Source: Actinomycetota bacterium
GTDB taxonomy: Bacteria; Actinomycetota; Acidimicrobiia; Acidimicrobiales; CADCSY01
DNA length: 17,870 nt
Direction: 5' to 3'
NCBI GenBank assembly: GCA_016178435.1
Contig: JACOTK010000015.1
Location: 1 to 17,870, forward strand
Positions 6,440 through 14,090 of the stretch are shown one piece after another. The position numbers and the translations under genes are program-made. Positions within the stretch are counted from its first letter, which is position 1; the number at the start of each line of letters is the position of its first letter. The notes below the pieces were generated by a model, which worked only from the letters and a program-made list of their open reading frames with translations, ran no database searches and was not told the DNA's origin.

Positions 6440-7129
6440 TCAGTCCCTGAAGGAATCCGAGAATCCCGCCTCGGCGTGGGCCCCATCGCACAACGGCTTG
6501 TTGGCCGATGCGCCGCAGCGGCACAGCGTGACGCGATTGCGGGTTTCGATGACGCTGCCGTCCGACGAGGTGACTCTCAGGTTGCCCGTCACCCACAGGG
6601 GGCCGTCGTCGATGGCGGTGATCGCATCGGGCAGCAGTGGCTCCACGACGGCCTCATCGATGCGATAGCTGAGCGCTCCCGACGGGCATCGCTCGACCAT
6701 GGCGATCACCTGGGCACGCACCGTCGAGTCCTCGGTTTCCCGAACCATCTTCCAGACGTTGGTCGCCCGGTTCCCGCAGAACCCCGCATGCGCACAGATG
6801 GAGCGGTCGTCGCTCACCTCGATGCCCGTGCCTCCCAGCACCTTGGATCGATCGTCGTAGGCGCCCGTAGCCGTGTCGGCGGCGACAAAGTCGACCTTGG
6901 CATGGGTTCCGTCACAAAATGGCTTGTTCTCCGAATGCCCGCATCGACAGAGCCCGTAGAGGCCGTCGGTCTCGATCCGCTCGGTGGTCTGCCACGTCAG
7001 CGGCTCGCCGTGCTCACTGTTCACCGGACGACGCCGGTAGAGGGGAGGGCCGCCCTTGACGATCAGTGGGCCGTTCGGCGCCACCGTGATGGTGGGAACG
7101 GCATCGTCGCTTGACTCGGAGGCGCTCAT
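6440..7129 (-). CDS. CDGSH iron-sulfur protein with two CDGSH motifs and a central ferredoxin-like domain
   Basis: The protein has 229 residues from the ATG at 7129; a GTG one codon upstream is also possible. The first CDGSH-type motif has C61, C63, C72 and H76 (CRCGHSENKPFCDGTH). The second has C203, C205, C214 and H218 (CRCGASANKPLCDGAH). The middle region has C112, C118 and C148 (ICAHAGFC and ERCPSGAL), like the small iron-sulfur domain Fer4_19. CDGSH domains hold a 2Fe-2S cluster through three Cys and one His and act in electron transfer or redox sensing. No signal peptide is seen, so it should be cytoplasmic. It lies 29 bp downstream of the SDR gene on the same strand but has its own likely leaderless promoter (TAGCAT at 7141-7136). 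Its electron partner is unknown; the SDR is only a neighbour. Confidence 0.88.
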   Translation of the reverse strand: MSASESSDDAVPTITVAPNGPLIVKGGPPLYRRRPVNSEHGEPLTWQTTERIETDGLYGLCRCGHSENKPFCDGTHAKVDFVAADTATGAYDDRSKVLGGTGIEVSDDRSICAHAGFCGNRATNVWKMVRETEDSTVRAQVIAMVERCPSGALSYRIDEAVVEPLLPDAITAIDDGPLWVTGNLRVTSSDGSVIETRNRVTLCRCGASANKPLCDGAHAEAGFSDSFRD

Positions 7130-7135
7130 CACCGG

Positions 7136-7141
7136 ATGCTA
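7136..7141 (-). promoter_or_regulatory. -10 element TAGCAT of CDGSH gene
   Basis: On the minus strand TAGCAT is followed by six bases (CCGGTG) and the ATG at 7129. It is identical in hexamer and spacing to the element before the ATPase at 3248. No ribosome-binding site lies between them. Confidence 0.45.
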
Positions 7142-7158
7142 CACATTCGGGCCGCTGG

Positions 7159-7908
7159 CTACAGCCCGGTGTGGATGAGGGCGCCGCCGTCGACGACGAG
7201 GGTGTGGCCGGTGATCCACGAGGCAGCCTCGCTCGCCAGGAAGAGGGCGGCGGCGGCGATGTCCTCGGGCTCACCGAGACGCTTCAACGGCGTGTGCGCA
7301 GCGATGGCCTCCTCGGCCGGCTGCCAAAGGGCCCGGGCGAAATCGGTCTTCACGAGACCCGGTGCGATGGCGTTGACGCGGACCTTCGGCGCCAGCTCGG
7401 CCGCCATCTGCTTGGTGAGATGGATCACGGCGGCCTTCGTGACGTTGTAGTACCCGATCATCGGCTCGGTGGCCATGCCGCCGATCGAAGCGAGGTTGAT
7501 GATCGATCCGCCGTGGTCCCTCATGGCCGCCTCCCAGGCAAGCTGGCTCCACGCCAGCACCGCGAACTGATTGACCTGCACGGTCTTCTCGGCGCGTGAG
7601 CGGTCGATGTTCATCAACGGACCCATGTAGGGATTGGTCGCGGCGTTGTTCACCAGGATGTCGAGGCCCCCGAGTCGCTCGATGCATGCGCCGATGCATG
7701 CCTGGGCCTGATCGGGCTCTCCCACGTTGGCGGCGAACCAGGTGACCTCCCCCGTCATCTCCTTCGCCGCGATCTCGAGCGCATCGGCCTTGCGCGACGA
7801 GATCATCACCCGAGCACCTGCCGCGGCGTACGCCGCGGCGATTGCCTTCCCGATGCCACGTGATCCTCCGGTGACCAGCGCCACCTTGCCGTCGAGTCGT
7901 AGGTCCAT
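7159..7908 (-). CDS. Short-chain dehydrogenase/reductase (classical SDR)
   Basis: This NAD(P)-dependent oxidoreductase has 249 residues, the classical SDR length. Motifs are the cofactor loop TGGSRGIG (13-20), NNAA (87-90), catalytic S141, Y154 and K158 (YYNVTK), and the PG segment after the last strand (PGLVKTDF, 183-190). The basic SSRK after the second strand (37-40) hints at NADP(H). The ATG at 7908 begins MDLRLDGKVALVTGG, a typical SDR start; the frame is open 29 codons farther upstream, but that part is not SDR-like. TAGTGT lies eight bases before the ATG on the minus strand, and no clear Shine-Dalgarno is present. Relatives annotated as 3-oxoacyl-ACP reductases or glucose dehydrogenases cannot be told apart here. 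It is divergent from the lipid-type operon starting at 7995 and may serve the same pathway (inference). Confidence 0.88.
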   Translation of the reverse strand: MDLRLDGKVALVTGGSRGIGKAIAAAYAAAGARVMISSRKADALEIAAKEMTGEVTWFAANVGEPDQAQACIGACIERLGGLDILVNNAATNPYMGPLMNIDRSRAEKTVQVNQFAVLAWSQLAWEAAMRDHGGSIINLASIGGMATEPMIGYYNVTKAAVIHLTKQMAAELAPKVRVNAIAPGLVKTDFARALWQPAEEAIAAHTPLKRLGEPEDIAAAALFLASEAASWITGHTLVVDGGALIHTGL

Positions 7909-7938
7909 GAGACGAAACACTACGGGTCCGGGCCTCCG

Positions 7939-7950
7939 CCCGTCGACGGG
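7939..7950. promoter_or_regulatory. Perfect 12-bp palindrome in divergent promoter region
   Basis: CCCGTCGACGGG is a perfect palindrome within the 86-bp gap between the divergent SDR (start 7908) and reductase/HAD (start 7995) genes. It overlaps a second dyad, GTCGA-N5-TCGAC (7942-7956). The place suits an operator that controls both directions. No regulator gene is adjacent. Confidence 0.4.
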
Positions 7951-7994
7951 ATCGACCGATGACCGCGCTGCGATGCGCCTGTCGATGGTAAACA

Positions 7995-10379
7995 ATGGTG
8001 GTGATCGCCGAAGCGCTTCGTGGGCAACGCATTTTTATCACCGGCTCGACGGGCTTCCTCGGCACGGCCCTCGTCGAGCGATTCCTGCGCGCCGTTCCGG
8101 GCTGCGAGTTGGTCCTGTTGGTTCGTCCGGGGCGGCGCACGACAGCGCAACGCCGCATCGAGCGAGAGGTCCTGCGCAACGATGCCTTCGATCGACTGCG
8201 CCTCGAGTGGGGCGCCGACTTCGATGCCGAGTGTGCTCGTCGCATCCGCGTCGTCGGCGGCGACGTCGGCGCCGACGGGCTCGCACTCGACGACGAAGGT
8301 CGAGCCGTTCTCGGAACCTGCCATGCGGTGGTGCACTCGGCGGCAACGGTGTCGTTCGACTCCCCACTCGACGCCGCCGTCGAGGTCAACCTGCTCGGAC
8401 CCTCACGCATCGTGCAGACGCTGCACGGCATCGGCTCGAAGGCATCGCTCATCGCGGTGTCCACCTGTTACGTCGCCGGCAACCGACGGGGTCGGGCGCC
8501 CGAGTTGCCCGTCTTCGATCAGCCCTTCACCCCCGATGTCAACTGGCGCACGGAGGTCACGGCGGCTCGGCGCCTGCGAGCCGATGCCGAGGCAGCCAGT
8601 CGCATGCCCGAGCGCCTCGCGCATTTCGCCACGGAGGCACGGGCCGAGCTCGGAGCGGCAGGCACGCCATTGCTCGCGTCGAAGGCGGAGAAGCTGCGCG
8701 AGGAATGGGTCGGCGACCAGATGGTGGAGGCAGGGCGCAGTCGGGCCGGCTCGCTCGGGTGGCCCGACGCCTATGCCTACACCAAGGCGCTCGGCGAACA
8801 GGCCCTGCTCGACAATCGCGGCGACACGCCCGTCACCATCGTGCGTCCCTCCATCATCGAATCCGCGCTCGCCGAGCCGCACCCGGGCTGGATCCGCGGC
8901 TTTCGCATGGCCGAGCCCGTCATCATCAGCTATGCCCGTGGCCTGCTCAAGGAGTTCCCCGGCATCCCCGAAGGTGTCATCGACGTCATCCCCGTCGACA
9001 TGGTCGTGGCCACCGTCATCGATGCCACCGCGCGGGCGTGCGCCGTCGCCACCGCAGGTGAGCCCGTGCCGCCGCCCACCGTGGTGCAGATCTCCTCGGG
9101 AGCGCTCAACCCGCTGCGCTACCGCCAACTCGTCGACCTCGTGCAGAGTTGGTTCACCGAGCACCCCATCTACGATGCGCAGGACCAACCGATCGTGGTG
9201 CCGGACTGGTCCTTTCCCGGACGTGGTCGGGTGCAGGGTCAACTCGAGCGCGGCGTCAAGACCCTTGCCCGCGCCGAGCGGGCCGTGGCGAAGCTGCCGA
9301 TGCGAGGCGCGCAGGCGCAGTGGTCGGCCAAGCTCGAGGAGAGGCGCGAGGAGATCGACCGGGCGCTCGGCTACGTCCGTCTGTACGGGGCCTACACCGA
9401 GACCGAGGCCGTCTTCCAGGTCGACAACCTCCTCACCCGTTGGGACAGCCTCGACGAGGCGGACCGGACGGCTTTCTGCTTCGATCCCCGGGTCTACGAC
9501 TGGAACGAGTTCGTCCACACCATCCACCTTCCCTCGGTCGTGCAACACGCCCGCGTCAAGATGGCTCCGAGCGGCCGCTCGGGCGAGCAACGATCGACGC
9601 GTCTCCGCAAGCAAGTGCTCGCCCCCGAACGGCACCTGGCCGTGTTCGACCTGGAGAACACCCTCATCGCCTCCAACGTCGTCGAGTCCCACGCCTGGCT
9701 GGCGACGCGCCGATTGGGCCCGGGCGATCGCGTGCGCTTCGCCCTCAAGGCCCTGGCCGAGGCGCCGTCGCTGCTTGCGCTCGACCGTCGTGACCGGGGT
9801 GACTTCCTGCGCTCGTTCTACCGGCGCTACGAGGGTGCACCCGTGCGCCAACTCGACGAGGACGCGGTCCAACTGCTGAGTGACCTCATCATCTCCAAGA
9901 GCTTCCCGGCCGGCTTCCGTCGGGTCCGCGAGCATCGCCGCCTCGGTCACCGCACGCTGCTGATCACCGGCGCTCTGGACATCGTCGTCGAACGCAACCT
10001 TTCGCCGCTGTTCGACGACATCATCTGCGCCCGCATGAGCACGACGCCCGACGGCGCTCGTTACACCGGTGAGCTCACCGAGGCTCCGCCGACCGGTGAG
10101 GCCCGCGCCCTGATCATGGCCGACTATGCCGATGCTGAAGGCCTCAACCTCGAGGAGTCGGTCGCGTATGCCGATTCGGCAAGCGACCTGCCCATGCTCG
10201 AGGCGGTCGGGTTCCCCGTCGCGGTCAACCCCGAGACCCGCCTGGCATCGATCGCCCGCAAGCGCGGTTGGCTCGTCGAGCAGTGGACGAAGGCTCCGGG
10301 TGGGCCTCGTCCGCTGCTGCCGATCGGCCCCCGTACGCGGCGCACCTCGTTTCTCGGCCGTGAGGGGGCCCCTGCGTGA
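7995..10379 (+). CDS. Fatty acyl-CoA reductase fused to a HAD-IB hydrolase domain
   Basis: The protein has 794 residues in two parts. Residues 10-380 form an extended-SDR, FAR-type reductase (NAD_binding_4): GSTGFLG (17-23), LLVRPGRRTTAQRR (41-54), and the catalytic Y260 and K264 in YAYTK. Residues about 380-540 resemble the helical C-terminal part of FAR proteins. Residues 545-770 form an HAD domain: VFDLENT (550-556, nucleophile D552), ITGA (657-660) and YADSASD (725-731). Motif I has Glu at position 554, where HAD phosphatases normally have Asp. FAR domains reduce long-chain acyl-CoA to aldehyde or alcohol with NAD(P)H; the HAD substrate is unknown. The start could be the ATG at 7995 or the GTG codons at 7998 or 8001, since no Shine-Dalgarno sequence is seen. 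The stop overlaps the dehydrogenase start (GTGA), so this is the first gene of a coupled operon. Confidence 0.85.
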   Translation: MVVIAEALRGQRIFITGSTGFLGTALVERFLRAVPGCELVLLVRPGRRTTAQRRIEREVLRNDAFDRLRLEWGADFDAECARRIRVVGGDVGADGLALDDEGRAVLGTCHAVVHSAATVSFDSPLDAAVEVNLLGPSRIVQTLHGIGSKASLIAVSTCYVAGNRRGRAPELPVFDQPFTPDVNWRTEVTAARRLRADAEAASRMPERLAHFATEARAELGAAGTPLLASKAEKLREEWVGDQMVEAGRSRAGSLGWPDAYAYTKALGEQALLDNRGDTPVTIVRPSIIESALAEPHPGWIRGFRMAEPVIISYARGLLKEFPGIPEGVIDVIPVDMVVATVIDATARACAVATAGEPVPPPTVVQISSGALNPLRYRQLVDLVQSWFTEHPIYDAQDQPIVVPDWSFPGRGRVQGQLERGVKTLARAERAVAKLPMRGAQAQWSAKLEERREEIDRALGYVRLYGAYTETEAVFQVDNLLTRWDSLDEADRTAFCFDPRVYDWNEFVHTIHLPSVVQHARVKMAPSGRSGEQRSTRLRKQVLAPERHLAVFDLENTLIASNVVESHAWLATRRLGPGDRVRFALKALAEAPSLLALDRRDRGDFLRSFYRRYEGAPVRQLDEDAVQLLSDLIISKSFPAGFRRVREHRRLGHRTLLITGALDIVVERNLSPLFDDIICARMSTTPDGARYTGELTEAPPTGEARALIMADYADAEGLNLEESVAYADSASDLPMLEAVGFPVAVNPETRLASIARKRGWLVEQWTKAPGGPRPLLPIGPRTRRTSFLGREGAPA

Positions 10380-11578
10380 AAGCCCTGCGATTCGAGCGTT
10401 CGCTCCCCCGTTTCGCCGCCGCCCGTGTCGCAGGCGCCTGGGCGCCCGGACGAGGCGCCGCCGTGGGGCCGTTGCGTTTGGCCGACATCGACCCGCCCCG
10501 GTTGCCGGACGGCTCGTGGCAACGGGTGCGCCCCCGCCTGGCCGGCATCTGCGGATCGGACCTCGCCACCATCGACGGCGCCTCGAGCCGATGGTTCGAA
10601 CCCATCGTGAGCTTTCCCTTCGTGCCCGGACACGAGGTCGTCGGCGACCTCGACGACGGAACCCGGGTGGTGCTGGAACCGGTCCTCGGATGTGGGCCCC
10701 GTGGCATCACGCCGCCGTGTGCCGCATGCGCAGGTCGTGACGTCGGCCGTTGCACCAATATCACGGCCGGACACCTGGAGCCCGGTCTGCAGACCGGCTA
10801 CTGCTGTGACACCGGTGGCGGATGGTCGACCGTGCTCGTCGCCCACGAAAGCCAACTGCACCTCGTCCCCGACACGCTCAGCGACGAGGCAGCGGTCATG
10901 GTGGAGCCAACCGCCTGTGCCATACGCGGCGCTCTCGCCGCGCTGCCACTCGCGGACAACGGCGTTGTCACGGTCATCGGCGCCGGCACCCTGGGCCTGT
11001 GCACCATCGCAGCGCTCGCACGTTGGGCCTCACCCCGAGAGCTGATCGTCGGCGCCAAACACCCTCACCAGCGCACGCTTGCCCGCGACCTCGGCGCGAC
11101 ACTCGTGGTCAACCCCGATGAGTTGCGCCGAGCCGTCCGTCGCTCCCGCGGTTCATTGATGGTCGGCGAGTGCACAGCGACCCGTCTGGCGGGCGGCGCG
11201 GACGTCACCCTCGACTGCGTCGGCAGCGAGGAGAGCCTCACCGAGGCTCTGGCCATCACCCGACCCGGAGGCCGCATCGTGATGATCGGCATGCCGGGCA
11301 CGGTCACCGTTGACCTCACCCCCCTGTGGCAACGTGGCATCGAGCTGGTCGGGGCCTATGCCTACGGCACCGAATCGATGCCCGATCACGGACAGAGGCG
11401 GACGTTCGACCTGGCCTTCGAGCTCGTGGCCGAGGCCGGTCTCGATCGGCTCGTGAGCACCACGTACCCACTGGATCGCTATCGTGACGCGCTGGCACAT
11501 GCCGCCGAGGCAGGCTCGCGCGGGGCGGTCAAGGTCGCCTTCGATCTCCGTAAAGAAAAAGAAAGAGACTGGTTATGA
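10376..11578 (+). CDS. Zinc-dependent alcohol dehydrogenase (MDR family)
   Basis: The protein has 400 residues. The GroES-like N-terminal half carries likely catalytic-zinc residues C59 (GICGSD), H86 and E87 (PGHE), and structural-zinc cysteines C106, C115, C118 and C126. The Rossmann half has GAGTLG (202-207). It should oxidise an alcohol or polyol, or reduce the aldehyde, with NAD(P). The glutamate of VEPTA (E177) fits the sorbitol and threonine dehydrogenase-like branch, but the substrate is not determinable. The GTG start at 10376 overlaps the preceding stop by four bases, and its own stop overlaps the next start (ATGA). The C-terminus has an odd charged tail (RKEKERD) encoded by an A-rich stretch that doubles as the ribosome-binding region of the next gene. 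In the operon it could handle a fatty aldehyde/alcohol or a glycerol-type head group (inference). Confidence 0.88.
   Translation: MKALRFERSLPRFAAARVAGAWAPGRGAAVGPLRLADIDPPRLPDGSWQRVRPRLAGICGSDLATIDGASSRWFEPIVSFPFVPGHEVVGDLDDGTRVVLEPVLGCGPRGITPPCAACAGRDVGRCTNITAGHLEPGLQTGYCCDTGGGWSTVLVAHESQLHLVPDTLSDEAAVMVEPTACAIRGALAALPLADNGVVTVIGAGTLGLCTIAALARWASPRELIVGAKHPHQRTLARDLGATLVVNPDELRRAVRRSRGSLMVGECTATRLAGGADVTLDCVGSEESLTEALAITRPGGRIVMIGMPGTVTVDLTPLWQRGIELVGAYAYGTESMPDHGQRRTFDLAFELVAEAGLDRLVSTTYPLDRYRDALAHAAEAGSRGAVKVAFDLRKEKERDWL
11561..11567 (+). promoter_or_regulatory. A-rich ribosome-binding region of the LarA-like gene
   Basis: GAAAGAG ends 7 nt before the ATG at 11575, inside an A-rich tract (11551-11567) that stands out from the GC-rich surroundings. 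It supports the ATGA-overlap start and suggests strong initiation of this gene within the operon. Confidence 0.5.
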
Positions 11579-13161
11579 GCCCCCGTCCCGGCTTCGTGCT
11601 CGAGGTTGACCGTTCCACGCCACCCACGCTGTTCATGCACGGGGAGGGCTTTCGACTCGAGCAGCTTCCCGTTGGCTCACGGGTGATCTATGCCCCCGAG
11701 GCGCTACCCCTGCTCCGTGACCCCAGCGAGGCGATCCGCCAGGCGCTGCTCCACCCCGTCGATGCCGACCCGCTTCCCTCGATGCTGTTTCCGGGCATGA
11801 AGCTGACCATCGCCTTCGACGACATCTCGCTGCCGCTGCCCCCGATGCGCCGACCGGACGCGCGCCAACGGGTCATCGAGGCGGTGCTCGATCTCGCCGC
11901 TGCTGCCGGAGTCGACGACGTGCACCTCATCGCCGCGTTGGCCCTGCACCGACGCATGACCGAGGCCGAGCTTCGCCACGCGTTGGGCGATCGTATCTAC
12001 GACGCCTTCGCCCCTCGCGGCGCCCTCTACAACCATGACGCCGAGGACCCCGACGCCATGGCCTTTCTCGGCGAGACCGACAAGGGTGAGGAGGTCGAGA
12101 TCTCCAGGCGTGCCGCCGAGTCCGACCTGCTGGTCTACGTCAACATCAACCTCGTCGCCATGGATGGTGGGCACAAGTCCACCGCCACCGGCCTGTCGTC
12201 GTACCGGAGCCTTCGTCACCACCACAACGTGGCGACGATGCGCAAGAGTCGATCGTTCATGGACCAGCACCGTTCCGAGCTCCACTCCTCGAACTGGAGG
12301 ATGGGCGAGGTCATCCGCAAGGCCGGCGTCAAGATCTTCCAGATCGAGACCACCCTCAACAACGACACGTTTCCCAAACCCTTCGACTTCCTCCAGAAGC
12401 GCGAGTGGGAATGGACCGCTCGTGACCGCATGACCTTCCTCGCATCGAGCAAGTCCCTCGCCCGCACGCCCGAGCGCGTGAAGCGGTCGATCTTCCAGTC
12501 CATCCAGGCGCCCCATGACCTCACCGGCGTCACCGCAGGCGAGGTCGAGGCAGTGCACCGCATCACCACCGCCAAGGTGATGGAGCAACAACTGGTGGTC
12601 GTCGAAGGTCAGACCGACATCCTCACGCTCGGCCTTCCCTACATCGGCCCGTACAACGTGAACTCGGTGATGAACCCGATCCTGGTCATGTGCCTTGGCC
12701 TCGGCTACTTCTTCAACATGTACAAGGAACGGCCGCTCGTCCGCGAGGGCGGTGTGCTCATCATGAGCCACCCCACCCCCTGGGAGTTCCACCCGGTGCA
12801 CCACCCGAGCTACATCGACTTCTTCGAGCAGGTGCTCTCGGAGACCACCGATCCGATCGAGATCGAGAAGCGCTTCGAGCGCAGCTTCGCCGAGGACGAG
12901 TGGTACCGCCATCTCTACCGCACCGGACACGCCTATCACGGTGTGCATCCGTTCTACATGTGGTATTGGGGCTCGCACGCCTTGGAGCATCTCGGTGGGG
13001 TCATCGTGGTCGGTGGCGACCCCAAGGCGGTGCGCCGACTGGGCTTCAAGCCCGCATCGACCCTGCGTGATGCCCTCGAGATGGCCGAGGATGTCGTCGG
13101 GCGAGATCCCTCGATCACCCACCTGCACGCGCCGCCGCTCCTCATGGCCCAGGTCACCTGA
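11575..13161 (+). CDS. Divergent LarA-like (DUF2088, nickel-pincer racemase fold) protein
   Basis: The protein has 528 residues, longer than lactate racemase LarA (about 425). The LarA N-terminal block is recognisable: FDDISLPLPP (81-90) in place of DDxTRPTP, then ALHRRMTEAELRHALG with H125 in place of LarA H108. GGHKSTATG (198-206) aligns with the GGrK segment, so K201 matches K184, which carries the NPN nickel-pincer cofactor. H217 is 16 residues later, as H200 is in LarA. The LarA substrate arginine R75 is replaced by L86, and the segment that holds catalytic H174 reads NINLV without His. The C-terminal half (about 390-520) is also LarA-like, with extra His-rich sequence. A hydride-transfer racemase or epimerase on a substrate other than lactate is inferred. 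No larB, larC or larE is in the window. It overlaps the upstream stop and ends one base before the acyltransferase start. Confidence 0.75.
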   Translation: MSPRPGFVLEVDRSTPPTLFMHGEGFRLEQLPVGSRVIYAPEALPLLRDPSEAIRQALLHPVDADPLPSMLFPGMKLTIAFDDISLPLPPMRRPDARQRVIEAVLDLAAAAGVDDVHLIAALALHRRMTEAELRHALGDRIYDAFAPRGALYNHDAEDPDAMAFLGETDKGEEVEISRRAAESDLLVYVNINLVAMDGGHKSTATGLSSYRSLRHHHNVATMRKSRSFMDQHRSELHSSNWRMGEVIRKAGVKIFQIETTLNNDTFPKPFDFLQKREWEWTARDRMTFLASSKSLARTPERVKRSIFQSIQAPHDLTGVTAGEVEAVHRITTAKVMEQQLVVVEGQTDILTLGLPYIGPYNVNSVMNPILVMCLGLGYFFNMYKERPLVREGGVLIMSHPTPWEFHPVHHPSYIDFFEQVLSETTDPIEIEKRFERSFAEDEWYRHLYRTGHAYHGVHPFYMWYWGSHALEHLGGVIVVGGDPKAVRRLGFKPASTLRDALEMAEDVVGRDPSITHLHAPPLLMAQVT

Positions 13162-13162
13162 G

Positions 13163-14074
13163 GTGGATCCCCTCGCCAGGGTTCGATCGTTGGCGCCGCG
13201 CCCAGGGTTCCCCTGGTCGGCCGGCACCGTGCCGCGCTCGGTCGAAAAGCTTCCCTCCACACGCAGGCGCGGCTCCGACTACGAGACCGCATGGGCACGA
13301 AGGCTCCCTGCACGGTATGCACGCCTCTTCCTGCTCGAAGGCCCGTTGCGCCTGACGGTGCAGGCACTTGCGGCGCCCACCGTCGCCGGCAGGGATCGTC
13401 TCGGCGCGCTCGATGGTCCGGTCGTCTTCGCCGCCAACCATCACAGCCATCTCGACGCGCCGCTGCTGCTCACCGCCATTCCCGAGCCCTGGCGCCACCG
13501 CGTCGTGGTTGCCGCTGCCGCCGACTACTTCTTCACCAATCGCGTGACCTCGGCTGCCTCCGCCCTCGTCCTCGGCGCCATTCCCGTCGAGCGCACCAAG
13601 GTCTCTCGGCGTTCCGCCGAACGCGCGACCACCCTGCTCAAGGCCGGCTGGAGCCTGCTCATCTTCCCCGAGGGTGGCCGCAGCCCCGATGGATGGGGTC
13701 AGGGTCACAAGGGTGGAGCAGCCTTCCTCGCGCTCCGTGCAGGTGTGCCCGTGGTCCCCGTGCACCTCGAGGGCACCAATCGCATCTTCGCCAAGGGAGA
13801 CCGCACACCCAAGCCGGGAACCACCACGGTGACCTTCGGTGAGCCACTGTGGCCCGAGCAGGGCGACGACGCGCGCCGGTTCGCACTGCGCATCGAGAAG
13901 GCCGTCGCGATCCTGGCCGACGAGGCCGCCACCGACTGGTGCGGAGCCCGCCAACGTGCCGCTCAGAGCGGGACGCCTTCGCTGAGCGGGCCCGAAACGG
14001 GCTCCTGGCGCCGAGCCTGGGCACTCGAATCCAACCGGCGCGAGGCCAAGCGTCGCACCTGGCCGACCATCTGA
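13163..14074 (+). CDS. PlsC-family 1-acylglycerol-phosphate-type acyltransferase
   Basis: The protein has 303 residues from the GTG at 13163, one base after the preceding stop. The frame is open farther upstream inside the previous gene, but homology starts only after the GTG. The acyltransferase HX4D motif is NHHSHLD (H93, D98), and FPEGGRSPDG (168-177) is the second, substrate-binding motif. VPVVPVHLEGT (195-205) matches the fourth motif. Two weak hydrophobic stretches suggest membrane association rather than a long anchor. The family moves acyl groups from acyl-CoA or acyl-ACP to glycerolipid hydroxyls. The last 45 residues are Arg-rich and low in similarity. As the final gene of the operon it probably adds an acyl chain to the product made by the upstream reductase, dehydrogenase and LarA-like protein (inference). 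Confidence 0.85.
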   Translation: MDPLARVRSLAPRPGFPWSAGTVPRSVEKLPSTRRRGSDYETAWARRLPARYARLFLLEGPLRLTVQALAAPTVAGRDRLGALDGPVVFAANHHSHLDAPLLLTAIPEPWRHRVVVAAAADYFFTNRVTSAASALVLGAIPVERTKVSRRSAERATTLLKAGWSLLIFPEGGRSPDGWGQGHKGGAAFLALRAGVPVVPVHLEGTNRIFAKGDRTPKPGTTTVTFGEPLWPEQGDDARRFALRIEKAVAILADEAATDWCGARQRAAQSGTPSLSGPETGSWRRAWALESNRREAKRRTWPTI

Positions 14075-14090
14075 CCCCGACGGCCATCGA

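Noticed and set aside
11704..13260. Open frame of 518 codons on the minus strand opposite the LarA-like gene, and a similar one at 8403-9950
   Set aside because: Both are opposite genes with intact family motifs and have the composition of reversed GC-rich codons.
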